DNA from: Magnetococcales bacterium
GTDB lineage: Bacteria > Pseudomonadota > Magnetococcia > Magnetococcales > DC0425bin3
Reading direction: 5' to 3'
Assembly: GCA_015231175.1 (NCBI GenBank)
Contig: JADGBZ010000022.1
Span: 7,871 to 42,779, forward strand
DNA length: 34,909 nt
Below the pieces are notes generated by a model. The model had not been told where the DNA came from and ran no database searches. It saw only the letters and a list, made by a program, of their open reading frames with translations. This document shows, one piece after another, positions 8,661-16,913 of the stretch (the stretch's first letter is position 1; each line of letters begins with the position of its first letter). The position numbers were made by a program, and so were the translations under genes.

Positions 8661-9926
8661 ATGATCAAAAAAATACCCGTCACCTCCCTGCACCCAGGCA
8701 TGTATGTCCACGATTTCAACCACAGCTGGAAAGACCCCTGCTGTGGTGGCGGGAATCCTCGTTTTCCCACCCAACCCCGTCTGATCCGGACCGAAACCGA
8801 GGTCAGGGAGATCATCGACCACGGTATCCGTGAACTTGATATCGACACGGACAAGGGGGAGGACGTGGCCGGTTCCCGGGATCGTGCCAGAGTGGAGGAG
8901 GAGTTGGCTGCCCAGCTCTTGGCCCTGGGAGATGACGACGATGATGACGGCACGGCCGAGAGTGGTCCAACGTTTACCCAGGAGTTGAATCGCGCCGCCG
9001 AAGTCAAGACTCGCGCCCGGCAACTGGTGGGCAATGTCCTCGAAGATGCCCGCATGGGTAAGCAGGTCGAGCTGGGCCCCATGCGCAGCATGGTGGAGGA
9101 GATGGCCGAATCCATGTTTCGTAACCAAGACGCCATCCTCAGCCTCAGCCTGATCAAAAAAAAGGATGAGTACACCTTCATGCATTCGGTCAATGTGGGT
9201 GTCTTCATGCTTTCATTCTGTCAAGCTCTGGGCATTACCTCACAAGATCTGGTCGATGTCGGTGTGGGCGCCGTGCTCCACGATATCGGCAAGATGAAAA
9301 CCCCGCCCGGCATCCTCAACAAACCCGGCAAGTTGACGGATGAAGAGTTCAAAATCATGAAGATGCATGTCACCCACAGTCGCCGCATTCTGGAACGTTG
9401 CCCCGGGATCAGCGAAGTCAGCATGAGCGTGGCCTACCAGCACCACGAACGTTATGACGGCAGCGGCTACCCTGAAGGGCTCAAGGGGGATAAAATCAAC
9501 ACCTTCGGCCAGATGGCGGCCATCTGTGATGTCTATGACGCCATCACCTCCGATCGGGTCTACCATAAAGGCAATGTGCCGCACACCGCCCTGAAGCGCA
9601 TGCTGGAGTGGAGCAAATACCACTTCAGCGCCGAGCTGTACCACAAATTTGTCAAATGCGTCGGTATCTATCCCATCGGCTCGTTGGTCCGCCTGAGCAA
9701 TGACCATCTGGCGGTCGTGGTCTGCTCCAACGCGGAGAGCCAGTATCACCCGGTCGTCAAGGTCATGGCCAACGCCAAGATCAAAAAAAAGGTCGAGCCG
9801 ATCGAAATCAACCTGATGCACCACAAGGACGTTTCCAACGGTCTCTCCATCGTCGGCTGCGAAGAACACACCAAATGGGGCATCGATCCCAAGAAATATA
9901 TGCCTAATCCGAAGGTTTTTGAATAG
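8661..9926 (+). CDS. HD-GYP domain cyclic-di-GMP phosphodiesterase
   Basis: A 421-residue cytosolic protein predicted to hydrolyse cyclic di-GMP. The N-terminal ~70 residues (KKIPVTSLHPGMYVHDF to IRELDIDTDKG) match the DUF3391 region often fused to HD-GYP. An acidic stretch with six Asp residues (near 95-100) links it to the catalytic domain. HD-GYP residues are visible: HSVNVG (His 175), LHDIGKMKTP (His 207, Asp 208), HVTHSRRIL, the paired His at 261-262 in HHERYDGSGYPEGLKG, and AAICDVYDAITSDRVY. Conservation of HDIGK and HHERYDGSGYP argues for an active enzyme. No transmembrane or receiver domain is seen. The ATG at 8661 was chosen because it starts exactly at the DUF3391-like region; the ribosome binding site is weak. 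It appears monocistronic. Confidence 0.93.
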   Translation: MIKKIPVTSLHPGMYVHDFNHSWKDPCCGGGNPRFPTQPRLIRTETEVREIIDHGIRELDIDTDKGEDVAGSRDRARVEEELAAQLLALGDDDDDDGTAESGPTFTQELNRAAEVKTRARQLVGNVLEDARMGKQVELGPMRSMVEEMAESMFRNQDAILSLSLIKKKDEYTFMHSVNVGVFMLSFCQALGITSQDLVDVGVGAVLHDIGKMKTPPGILNKPGKLTDEEFKIMKMHVTHSRRILERCPGISEVSMSVAYQHHERYDGSGYPEGLKGDKINTFGQMAAICDVYDAITSDRVYHKGNVPHTALKRMLEWSKYHFSAELYHKFVKCVGIYPIGSLVRLSNDHLAVVVCSNAESQYHPVVKVMANAKIKKKVEPIEINLMHHKDVSNGLSIVGCEEHTKWGIDPKKYMPNPKVFE

Positions 9927-9941
9927 AAACGATCCGGTACT

Positions 9942-10056
9942 CTTCCAAGGAATGGTCTGGACATGAAAGCCTTGGTCAGGGTTTCGTCCCGAACCCTACC
10001 AGGGCGCTGCCCTGGACCCGCCAGGGAGCCAGCCCCTTGGACCCCAATGCGTCGCC
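9942..10056 (+). repeat. Dispersed hairpin repeat, copy 1 (short-stem form)
   Basis: Starts with GGACATGAAAGCCTTGGTCA, continues through GGGTTTCGTCCCGAACCC, then a CCAGGGC-GCT-GCCCTGG hairpin and a second CCAGGG...CCTTGG element. Belongs to a family found at least seven times in this window. It stands in tandem with copy 2 between the HD-GYP gene and the cobalamin operon. Confidence 0.85.
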
Positions 10057-10063
10057 CTTTCTT

Positions 10064-10155
10064 GATATGAAAGCCTTGGTCAGGGTTTCGCCCCGGACCC
10101 CGCCAGGAGGAAGGGCACAGCCTTTCCTCCTGGATCTCCATCCCAGTCTTTTAAT
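10064..10155 (+). repeat. Dispersed hairpin repeat, copy 2 (long-stem form)
   Basis: Same head (ATGAAAGCCTTGGTCAGGG) but with a 14-bp stem CCAGGAGGAAGGGC / GCCTTTCCTCCTGG, loop ACA and one G-U pair, and the tail CTCCATCCCAGTCTTTTAA. It ends 18 bases before cobH and could act as a terminator or transcript-stability element. Confidence 0.88.
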
Positions 10156-10173
10156 CCTTTTTCTGGAACTCCC

Positions 10174-10830
10174 ATGACTGCATCCTCTTCTGCCCCACCT
10201 CTGGTGGCCCAGGGCGCCGCCATTGAATCGGCCTCCTTCCAATACATCGACGCCCACGCCGGTGATCACACCTGCTACGCTGCCGCCCAATGGCCCCTGG
10301 TGCGGCGGCTTATCCACACCAGCGGCGATTTTGCCTTCAACGGCCTGACCTGTTTTCATCCCGAGGCCATCACCGCCGGCGTGGCGGCCTTGCGGGCCGG
10401 AGCTCCGCTGGTGGTGGATGTGGAGATGATCCGCTCCGGCCTGACCCCGCGACGCCTGCAACCATTTGGTCTTCGCCCGCAACAATTCATCGCCGATGCC
10501 GATGTTATCGCCGCTGCCCAAACCAACGGCACAACCCGCGCCACGGAGGCCATGCGCAAGGCATGGCGCCTGGATCTCCTGAGCGGCGGGGTCATCGCCA
10601 TCGGCAACGCTCCGACGGCCCTGTTGGAGTTGTTGCGCCTGATCGAGGTCGAAGGGGTGCGCCCGGCCCTGGTGGTGGGGGTGCCGGTGGGGTTTATCTC
10701 GGCAGCCGAGTCCAAGGCTGCCCTGGCCGCCACCACCCAAATCCCCTGGATCACCATCACCGGCACCAAGGGAGGATCGCCGCTGGCTGTGGCCGCCCTG
10801 CACGCCCTGCTCGACCTGGCTGCCACCTGA
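10174..10830 (+). CDS. cobH/cbiC: Precorrin-8X / cobalt-precorrin-8 methylmutase
   Basis: Moves the C11 methyl group to C12, giving hydrogenobyrinate or cobyrinate in corrin ring synthesis. Visible family features are the substrate-binding/catalytic His 48 in RRLIHTSGDFAF, the VVDVEMIRSGLTPRRL segment, AIGNAPTALLELLRLI, and the conserved VGVPVGFISAAESKAAL followed by TGTKGGSPLAVAALHALL. The length of 218 residues is typical. It is the first gene of the cobalamin run; cbiD starts two bases after its ATG-proximal neighbour's stop, i.e. immediately downstream. Since cbiD and cbiG are present, the substrate is probably the cobalt-containing cobalt-precorrin-8. Confidence 0.96.
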   Translation: MTASSSAPPLVAQGAAIESASFQYIDAHAGDHTCYAAAQWPLVRRLIHTSGDFAFNGLTCFHPEAITAGVAALRAGAPLVVDVEMIRSGLTPRRLQPFGLRPQQFIADADVIAAAQTNGTTRATEAMRKAWRLDLLSGGVIAIGNAPTALLELLRLIEVEGVRPALVVGVPVGFISAAESKAALAATTQIPWITITGTKGGSPLAVAALHALLDLAAT

Positions 10831-10831
10831 C

Positions 10832-11944
10832 ATGAAGCGGGGCGAATCACCCCAACGCGGCAAACGCACCGGCTTTACCACCGGCGCTTGTGCCGCCGCC
10901 GCCGCCCGGGCTGCCATCACCAGTCTGCGCAACGGCACTGTCCCGCAACAAGTGGCGGTGTTGCTGCCCAACGGCGCGGTGGTTACCTTCGCCGTGGCCG
11001 AAGGTTCCTGCACCCCCACCACCGCCCGCTGCGTGGTCATCAAAGATGCCGGCGATGATCCCGACTGCACCCATGGCGCCCGCTTGACTGCCGTGGTCCA
11101 ACGCCTCCCCGATCCGATCGGCGCCGTCATGCTGCGGGGCGGTGAAGGGGTCGGCGTGGTCACCCGCCCCGGTCTCGGCACCCCGGTCGGAGAACCAGCC
11201 ATCAACCCCACTCCCCGGGCCAATATTCTGGAAAACATTCGGGCCGCCGCCGGCACCATCCTGGAACAGGCCGGCCTGGAAGTGACCCTCTCCATTCCGG
11301 GTGGCGAGGAGTTGGCCCGCCGCACCCTCAACGCCCGCCTGGGTATCACAGGGGGGTTATCCATCCTGGGCACCACCGGCATCGTCTATCCCTACTCCAC
11401 GGCGGCCTACAAAGAGGCGGTGCGCCAATCCGTCCATGCCGCAGCCGCCATGGGCCTGCCTGCGGTGGTCCTGACCACCGGACGCCGTACCGAACGTTTT
11501 GCCCGGGGCATTCTGGTCGATCTGCCGGAGAGCGCCTTCATCCAGATGGGTGATTTTGTCGGCGCCGCCCTGGAGAGCGTCGCCGCCACAGGCATGCCCC
11601 AGGTGATCGTTGCCGCCATGGCGGGCAAACTGGCCAAAATAGGCCAGGGCGTGGCCAACACCCATGCCCACAAGGTGCCCCTCGACATGGAACGGGTGGC
11701 CTACCTTGCCGCCACCGTGGGCGCCGGAGCAGCCGAGCTGGAACAGATCCGCACCGGCATCACCGTCCGCCACGCCGCCGACATCCTGGCCAAAAAAGGT
11801 CTGACCCCAGTCTTCTACCAGAGATTGGTCTCCGATGTGATCACGGCCCTGTATCAGCGTCTTCCCCCATCCACCCGGCTGGAGGTGTTGGCTTTCGATG
11901 CCGAAGGCCTGCTGCTGGCGCACATCAAGGCGCCCACCCCATGA
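10832..11944 (+). CDS. cbiD: Cobalt-precorrin-5B (C1)-methyltransferase
   Basis: Methylates C1 of the corrin ring in the anaerobic cobalamin pathway. The N-terminus carries the CbiD signature KRTGFTTGACAAAAARAA, followed by GDDPDCTHGARLTA, a glycine-rich GEGVGVVTRPGLGTPVGEPA, GGLSILGTTGIVYPYSTAAY, and GKLAKIGQGVANTHAHKVPLD. The length of 370 residues is typical. CbiD is specific to the early-cobalt-insertion route and so marks the pathway type. Its stop overlaps the ATG of cbiET (ATGA), indicating coupled translation. Confidence 0.96.
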   Translation: MKRGESPQRGKRTGFTTGACAAAAARAAITSLRNGTVPQQVAVLLPNGAVVTFAVAEGSCTPTTARCVVIKDAGDDPDCTHGARLTAVVQRLPDPIGAVMLRGGEGVGVVTRPGLGTPVGEPAINPTPRANILENIRAAAGTILEQAGLEVTLSIPGGEELARRTLNARLGITGGLSILGTTGIVYPYSTAAYKEAVRQSVHAAAAMGLPAVVLTTGRRTERFARGILVDLPESAFIQMGDFVGAALESVAATGMPQVIVAAMAGKLAKIGQGVANTHAHKVPLDMERVAYLAATVGAGAAELEQIRTGITVRHAADILAKKGLTPVFYQRLVSDVITALYQRLPPSTRLEVLAFDAEGLLLAHIKAPTP

Positions 11945-13233
11945 CCGGCACCTGCTGGATACTGGGGGTGCTCGATGCCGGGCCGGACTATTTGACCCCC
12001 GCCGCCGTCCGCATCCTGGGCCAGGCCGAGTTGCTCATCGCCGACTCACGTTTTCTTGACCTGTTCGCCCACCTGGCCCCTCCCGAAGCCGAACAACGCT
12101 CCCTGAACGGCAGGCTCGCCGAACTCCCCGGCTGGATCCAACAGGCCCAGGCGCAAAATCGGCAGGTGGTCGTTCTGGCCACCGGTGATCCCCTCTGTTT
12201 TGGCGTGGGAGGGTACCTGCTGCGCCACTTGCCGGCCAACACCTGCCACATTTTGGGCAACGTCTCAACCCTGCAACGGGCGTGTGAACTTTTGGGCCTC
12301 GCCTGGGGTGACGCCGTGCGACTCTCGGTGCATGCCAAGGATTCAGGCGTTTGGCGTCGCGACTCCGGACCGGAACATGCGCTCTTTCCTTTGCGCCGGG
12401 CCCTGCTGCAAGCAGCCCCGATCACCCTCCTGACCAGTCCCGCCAACACCCCGGCGCGCATCGCCGACATGCTCGTGACCTTGAGGTTGGACCTCACCTG
12501 GGAAATGGCCGTGGCCCAACGTCTGGGCCACCCTGATGAAAGCATCACCCACTGGATGCCACCCTCCATGGCCCAAACCAAATCTTTTGCCGATCCCCAT
12601 GTCGTGGTGCTGCGCCGTTCTCCGTCCGGTCAAATCGCCCCGGCCACCCTGGAGGCGCCCATCCTGGGCATCTCCGACGCCGTTTTCCAAAAACGCACTC
12701 CGGATCGCGGACTGATCACCCGCCGGGAGATTCGCGTCGTCGTTCTGGCGCACCTTGGTCTGCAACCCCACAGCCAGGTCTGGGATATCGGCGCCGGTTC
12801 CGGCAGCGTCGGCCTGGAGGCTGCCCGTCTTGCCCCTCTGGGAGCCGTCCACGCCGTGGAGATGCATCCCGAATGCATCCGCATGATCCAGGAAAATCGC
12901 CAGCAATTGGGGGTGACCAACCACTTTTTACGGCACGCCAAGGCACCGGACGGCCTGGACGCATGGCCCGATCCCGATGCCATCTTCATCGGTGGTTCAG
13001 GGGGAGTCCTGACGGAACTCATTTCCTTGTGCTGGCAACGTCTGCGACCCGATGGCCACATGGTCATGAATTTTGCCACCCTGGAAAATCTCCACACCGC
13101 CACCAACACCATGGATCGACTCGGCGCACCCTGGGAGATGATCCAGTTGCAACTCTCCCGCACCAGACCCATCGGCGCCATGCACCGGCTGGCGGGGGAA
13201 AATCCAGTATGGATCGTGACGACGACCAAATGA
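11941..13233 (+). CDS. cobL/cbiET: Fused precorrin-6Y C5,15-methyltransferase / C12 decarboxylase (CbiE-CbiT)
   Basis: A 430-residue fusion of two S-adenosylmethionine-dependent enzymes. The N-terminal ~200 residues form the CbiE tetrapyrrole methylase (WILGVLDAGPDYLTPAA; VVVLATGDPLCFGVGGYL; ILGNVSTLQRACELLGL) acting at C5. The C-terminal ~190 residues form the CbiT Rossmann methyltransferase that methylates C15 and decarboxylates the C12 acetate chain. It begins TPDRGLITRREIR and has SAM motif I at 281-288 (WDIGAGSG), then AVEMHPECIRMI and IFIGGSGG. The fused form is the CobL type, common in Proteobacteria even where the rest of the pathway is CbiD/CbiG-like. Overlaps cbiD by four bases. Confidence 0.96.
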   Translation: MTGTCWILGVLDAGPDYLTPAAVRILGQAELLIADSRFLDLFAHLAPPEAEQRSLNGRLAELPGWIQQAQAQNRQVVVLATGDPLCFGVGGYLLRHLPANTCHILGNVSTLQRACELLGLAWGDAVRLSVHAKDSGVWRRDSGPEHALFPLRRALLQAAPITLLTSPANTPARIADMLVTLRLDLTWEMAVAQRLGHPDESITHWMPPSMAQTKSFADPHVVVLRRSPSGQIAPATLEAPILGISDAVFQKRTPDRGLITRREIRVVVLAHLGLQPHSQVWDIGAGSGSVGLEAARLAPLGAVHAVEMHPECIRMIQENRQQLGVTNHFLRHAKAPDGLDAWPDPDAIFIGGSGGVLTELISLCWQRLRPDGHMVMNFATLENLHTATNTMDRLGAPWEMIQLQLSRTRPIGAMHRLAGENPVWIVTTTK

Positions 13234-13246
13234 GGTTCCCAACACC

Positions 13247-13253
13247 AAGGAGA
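13247..13253 (+). promoter_or_regulatory. Strong ribosome binding site for the GTG start of cbiL
   Basis: AAGGAGA lies seven bases before GTG 13261 and supports this non-ATG start. Confidence 0.75.
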
Positions 13254-13260
13254 AACCACC

Positions 13261-13986
13261 GTGCAACAATCCGGTCGCCTGATTGCCGCATCTCTTGGCC
13301 CGGGAGATCCAGGCCTCATCACCCGCGCTGCCTGGCAAGCCCTGGAGCAAGCCTCCTGCTGGGCGTGGCCGGTTGGTCGCCGCGATGGCGAAAGCTACGC
13401 CCTGGCCATCGTCCAACGCACCGGGTTGCCGCAACCTGCCCGCCTGCTTCCCCTGGATTTTCCCATGACCCGGGATCCTGTCGCCCTGGCACGGTATTGG
13501 CACGCTGCTGCTATCCAAACCCTGGCCGTGTTGCAGGAAGGGGTGGATGTCGTCTTCCTCATCGAGGGGGACGCCTCGTTTTTTGCCACTTTCGGCTATC
13601 TGTCGCAGACCGTGCGTACCCTGGATCCCACGATCCGGGTTACCGTCATTCCCGGGGTTGCCTCCCCGCTCGCCGCCGCCGCTCTGGAAGGGGAACCCCT
13701 CTGCGCCGGCGAAGGCTCCCTGGCTATTCTCCCCGGTTCGACCGATCTGGAACGTATCGGGCGGTTCCTTGATGAATTTCAAACCGTGGTTCTGCTCAAG
13801 GTGCGACCTGTCTTGCCGGCCTTGCTGGACCTTCTGACACGACGGAATTTACTGAAACACGCCGTTTTCGTCGAGCGCGCCGGTGCCCCGGAGGAGCGGG
13901 TGGTGCGCAACGTCGCCGAACTGCGTGATCAGCCTGTCCACTATCTCTCCCTGCTGATCGTCCATGTTGACCGGTCGAGATCGTAA
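13261..13986 (+). CDS. cobI/cbiL: Precorrin-2 / cobalt-factor II C20-methyltransferase
   Basis: Tetrapyrrole methylase of 241 residues adding the methyl group at C20. Features are the N-terminal LIAASLGPGDPGLITRAAWQ, a LDFPMTRDP segment characteristic of CbiL/CobI, VVFLIEGDASFFATFGYL (the GDxxxF SAM-binding loop), VTVIPGVASPLAAAA, and LLKVRPVLPALLDLL. Start is GTG with a strong AAGGAGA site; a 27-base gap separates it from cbiET. Directly after its stop comes a dispersed hairpin repeat and then the oppositely oriented antiporter gene, so it is the last + strand gene of the first half of the cobalamin operon. Confidence 0.94.
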   Translation: MQQSGRLIAASLGPGDPGLITRAAWQALEQASCWAWPVGRRDGESYALAIVQRTGLPQPARLLPLDFPMTRDPVALARYWHAAAIQTLAVLQEGVDVVFLIEGDASFFATFGYLSQTVRTLDPTIRVTVIPGVASPLAAAALEGEPLCAGEGSLAILPGSTDLERIGRFLDEFQTVVLLKVRPVLPALLDLLTRRNLLKHAVFVERAGAPEERVVRNVAELRDQPVHYLSLLIVHVDRSRS

Positions 13987-13997
13987 AAACAGAACGA

Positions 13998-14075
13998 TTG
14001 AAAGACTGGGATGGAGGTCCAGGAGGAAGGGCTGCGCCCTTCCTCCTGGTGGGGTTCGGGGCGAAGCCCTGACCA
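13998..14075 (-). repeat. Dispersed hairpin repeat, copy 3 (inverted, long-stem form)
   Basis: Reverse complement is identical over 78 bp to 15678-15755. It contains the 14-bp stem CCAGGAGGAAGGGC/GCCCTTCCTCCTGG. Together with copy 4 it brackets the nhaD gene as inverted repeats. Confidence 0.92.
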
Positions 14076-14078
14076 AGT

Positions 14079-14113
14079 CTTTCTTTTCAAGCTTTCTTTT
14101 CAAGCTTTCTTTT
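14079..14113 (+). repeat. Short tandem repeat of a 13-mer
   Basis: CTTTCTTTTCAAG occurs twice in tandem (14079-14091, 14092-14104), followed by a partial third copy. It lies where the head of the dispersed repeat would be expected and precedes the 3' end of nhaD. Confidence 0.8.
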
Positions 14114-14145
14114 CCTGGCGCCCGACTTGACTGCGTGTGCGCCGA

Positions 14146-15483
14146 TCAGGGCGCGGTGACGGTCGGCTCCCAGCCTACGACTCCCAGGAGGATAAAAAAG
14201 CCGATCACATAAGCCACGGACACAGGCCAGCCATTTTTCATCCAGGAGAAGGTGTTGCGCATCTCCGGGTACATGTTGGCAAGTCCGACCCCGGCTGAAG
14301 AACCAAACCAGATCATGGATCCACCAAAACCAACCGCAAAGGCCAGCATGCCCAGATCGAAGCCTCCCTGGGCGATAGCCAGTGCGGTAAGGGGAATGTT
14401 ATCAAATACTGCGGAGACAAAACCAAGGACATAGGCAGTATGCCAGGAGGCCGGCGGCAGTTTGTCTACCGGCATCAAGGAGGCTGCCATCACCAGGCAA
14501 AGGAGGAAGATGGTTCCCTTCAGATTCTTCGGGATCAGGGACCAATTGGGTCGACGAATCGGGGCCGTGACCAAAAGGGTCGCCCATACGGTCAGGCCAA
14601 GGACAGGCAGATGAGTCGCCAGGCCCCTGAAGACGACATTGGACAGATAATTCACGACGATCACCGCAATCAGCACCAGAAAAACGATTCCAAACCGCCC
14701 CCAGTCGGTCTCATGGTGATGGGCAGCATCAGGGGGGGAGAAGGGAGCATGCTGCTCCTGAATGATGGCGCAGGGAATTCCGAAGATAAACAGGGCGGGA
14801 ACGGCGGCCACATAGGCGTGCAACACATCCACGGGATTGGCGCCGGCAATCCACATCATGGTAGTGGTGGTATCACCGAGCACGCTGCCGGAACCACCCG
14901 CATTGGAAGCGGCGACAATGGCCGCAAGATAGGTGATATGAACCTTGCCATGATAGACGGAATAGGCGATGGTGCCGCCGATCATGGCTGCGGCGATGTT
15001 GTCCAGGAAACTGGAAATGATGAAAATCAAGACCAGAAGGAGAAAGCCTCCGACCCAGGAGTTCGGCAAAAATCTGGGCAAAAGTTCCGGGATGCCAGTC
15101 CGCTCGAAATGGTCCGCCAGAAGGGAAAAACCAAGGAGCAGGAGAAACAGGTTGCTCAAGGTCACCCACTCATGCGCCATTTGCAGGCCAAAACCACCCA
15201 GTCCAGGCCCGAATTTGAATCCGGTAAAAAAGAACTTGTAGGCCAGTATGACAGCGAGCCCGATGATTGCTACCTGGAAGGTGCGTTCCGGCAGGATGGC
15301 CACACCCAAAAGGATCAGGGAAAAAAGGATAAAATCGATCGGGGTCGTCCCGAAGAGCATGCGGGTCTGCTCCATGGATGCCGCGACAGCCTGACCCTCG
15401 GTGGCCCAACCCAAGGCCGGCAAAAAGAGAACGCCAACCAACATGAGCAGGAATACCCCTGCTGAATGGTTTGTTGATTTCAT
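14146..15483 (-). CDS. nhaD: NhaD-family Na+/H+ antiporter
   Basis: A 445-residue integral membrane protein of the ArsB/NhaD ion-transporter superfamily, probably exchanging cytoplasmic Na+ (or Li+) for external protons. Start is ATG at 15483 with a GAGGA site just upstream; the longer in-frame extension lacks family character. The N-terminus looks like a signal sequence (VFLLMLVGVLFLPALGWATE), then about eleven hydrophobic segments. Conserved-looking motifs are SSFLDNIAAAMIGGTIAYSV, AAIVAASNAGGSGSVLGDTT, FVSAVFDNIPLTALAIAQ and GGSMIWFGSSAGVGLANMYP; the two SxxxDN half-sites (FLDN, VFDN) and the SNAGGSGS loop are typical of NhaD. It runs against the surrounding cobalamin genes and is bracketed by identical inverted repeats. 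Confidence 0.92.
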   Translation of the reverse strand: MKSTNHSAGVFLLMLVGVLFLPALGWATEGQAVAASMEQTRMLFGTTPIDFILFSLILLGVAILPERTFQVAIIGLAVILAYKFFFTGFKFGPGLGGFGLQMAHEWVTLSNLFLLLLGFSLLADHFERTGIPELLPRFLPNSWVGGFLLLVLIFIISSFLDNIAAAMIGGTIAYSVYHGKVHITYLAAIVAASNAGGSGSVLGDTTTTMMWIAGANPVDVLHAYVAAVPALFIFGIPCAIIQEQHAPFSPPDAAHHHETDWGRFGIVFLVLIAVIVVNYLSNVVFRGLATHLPVLGLTVWATLLVTAPIRRPNWSLIPKNLKGTIFLLCLVMAASLMPVDKLPPASWHTAYVLGFVSAVFDNIPLTALAIAQGGFDLGMLAFAVGFGGSMIWFGSSAGVGLANMYPEMRNTFSWMKNGWPVSVAYVIGFFILLGVVGWEPTVTAP

Positions 15484-15648
15484 ATGGTTCCTCGATAATG
15501 TTTGCATAGGACGCCCCATCGGGGCGACCTTGCCTTGCCAGCTTCCGTCGGTGGAACAAAACCGCGATCCGTTCCAAGGTTGCCAACCCCGCCTGGCGGC
15601 ATACTGGCCTGCCTGTTCCAACAACGTCAAGGCAAAATGAGGGTCCAA

Positions 15649-15755
15649 TTCAAGAAAAGCCTGGACATGAAAGCCTTTGGTCAGGGCTTCGCCCCGAACC
15701 CCACCAGGAGGAAGGGCGCAGCCCTTCCTCCTGGACCTCCATCCCAGTCTTTCAA
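15649..15755 (+). repeat. Dispersed hairpin repeat, copy 4 (long-stem form)
   Basis: Head TTCAAGAAAAGCCTGGACAT, then GAAAGCCTTTGGTCAGGGC, GAACCCCACC, a perfect 14-bp stem at 15704-15717/15721-15734 with loop GCA, and tail CCTCCATCCCAGTCTTTCAA. Its last 78 bases equal copy 3 in inverted orientation. It ends 24 bases before cbiG. Confidence 0.92.
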
Positions 15756-15779
15756 GCGGTTTTTTTGGAGACTCCCCCT

Positions 15780-16913
15780 ATGAAAACTCCCGCCCTGGTG
15801 GCCATCACCCGCTGCGGCGCCCAGCATGCCACCCGTTTGCGCAACGAAAAATGGCCCCAGGCCAGAGTGTTTGTCCTGGATGCCGGACATGCCGCCACCC
15901 CCGACCAGATTCTGCCCCTTCCTTTGCGGGATCACATGGAAAATATGCTACAAACATATGATCCACTGGTCTTTTTTGCGTCCTTGGGCATCGTCGTCCG
16001 CCTGGTCGCACCCTGGCTGCGCTCCAAACGGGAGGATCCGGCCATCCTGGCCATCGACGAGAGTGCCCGTTTCGTGATTCCCGTCGTCTCTGGCCATATC
16101 GGCGGGGCCAATGAACACGCCCGGCAAGTGGCGGCCTTTTTCGGCGCCACTGCCGTCATCACCACCGCTTCGGATCTTGCCAATCTCCCTGCCGTCGATC
16201 TCCTGGGCCAGGCATGGCAGTGGCAGGTCGAAGGGGAACCTGCCGCCCTCACCTGGTGCGCCGCCCGGGTGGTCAACGGCGACCCCGTCGCCCTGGTGCA
16301 GGAGACAGGAACGCGACGTTGGCGGGAGGCATGGCAACCCTGGCCACCCCATATCGAGGATGTGGGCCCCCTCGCCCGCGCCGATCCATCCCGGCACCAG
16401 GCCCTCCTCTGGATTACCCGTCAACCGATCCAGGAGAGTTTGCGGAGCGACTGGCCTCATCGCCTGGTGGCCTATCGTCCTCCCCCGGGGCAGGGGGAAC
16501 CTCTGGTCCTGGGCATCGGCTGCGATCGGGATACCAGCTCCGCCACCCTGAGTATGGCATTGGAGCGAGTCATGACCGCGCACGGCCTCGCCATGGAGGA
16601 TGTGGTCGCCCTGACAACCCTGGACCGTAAAGGGGACGAACCTGCCCTTCTGGCCCTGGCCAACGCATGGGGCCTTCCCCTGCACCTGTTTTGTGCGGCA
16701 CAATTGTCCCAGGTGAAGGTACCCAACCCATCGACCCGGGTATCCACCCATGTGGGCACCCCGTCCGTCGCCGAAGCCGCCGTGTTGTTGTTGACCGGGC
16801 GTTCGGCCGATGACCTGCTGGTGACCAAACAAACCTATCGGGGCGAAGATGGCAAAAACGTCACCATCGCCCTGGCCGTTGGACCCGTGGTGGAGGCCCC
16901 TGCCCATGTCTGA
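15780..16913 (+). CDS. cbiG: Cobalt-precorrin-5A hydrolase
   Basis: Opens the delta-lactone ring of cobalt-precorrin-5A, releasing the C20 fragment as acetaldehyde, in anaerobic cobalamin synthesis. The 377-residue protein has the N-terminal CbiG domain (VFFASLGIVVRLVAPWL; VIPVVSGHIGGANEHARQVA; ATAVITTASD) and the C-terminal domain (LVLGIGCDRDTSS; LTTLDRKGDEPALLALA; VAEAAVLLLTG; KNVTIALAV). ATG 15780 has GGAG nine bases upstream; a TTG five codons earlier in frame overlaps this site and is less likely. It overlaps cbiH by eight bases. CbiG with CbiD identifies the oxygen-independent route. Confidence 0.95.
   Translation: MKTPALVAITRCGAQHATRLRNEKWPQARVFVLDAGHAATPDQILPLPLRDHMENMLQTYDPLVFFASLGIVVRLVAPWLRSKREDPAILAIDESARFVIPVVSGHIGGANEHARQVAAFFGATAVITTASDLANLPAVDLLGQAWQWQVEGEPAALTWCAARVVNGDPVALVQETGTRRWREAWQPWPPHIEDVGPLARADPSRHQALLWITRQPIQESLRSDWPHRLVAYRPPPGQGEPLVLGIGCDRDTSSATLSMALERVMTAHGLAMEDVVALTTLDRKGDEPALLALANAWGLPLHLFCAAQLSQVKVPNPSTRVSTHVGTPSVAEAAVLLLTGRSADDLLVTKQTYRGEDGKNVTIALAVGPVVEAPAHV

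Noticed and set aside
9942-10155. CRISPR array
   Set aside because: Only two adjacent related units of different subclass, with no regular spacers and no cas genes.
9927-10173. Possible cobalamin riboswitch upstream of cobH or cbiG
   Set aside because: The gap is filled by dispersed repeats, and no B12-box-like conserved segment was seen there or before cbiG.
13964-14212. Small open frames running through the repeats flanking nhaD
   Set aside because: They encode only the repeat sequence read in one frame, occur at each copy and lack a start signal.
14440-15465. A 341-codon + strand frame opposite nhaD
   Set aside because: Shadow of nhaD; the translation is low in hydrophobics and matches nothing, whereas the - strand gives a full NhaD with a good ribosome binding site.
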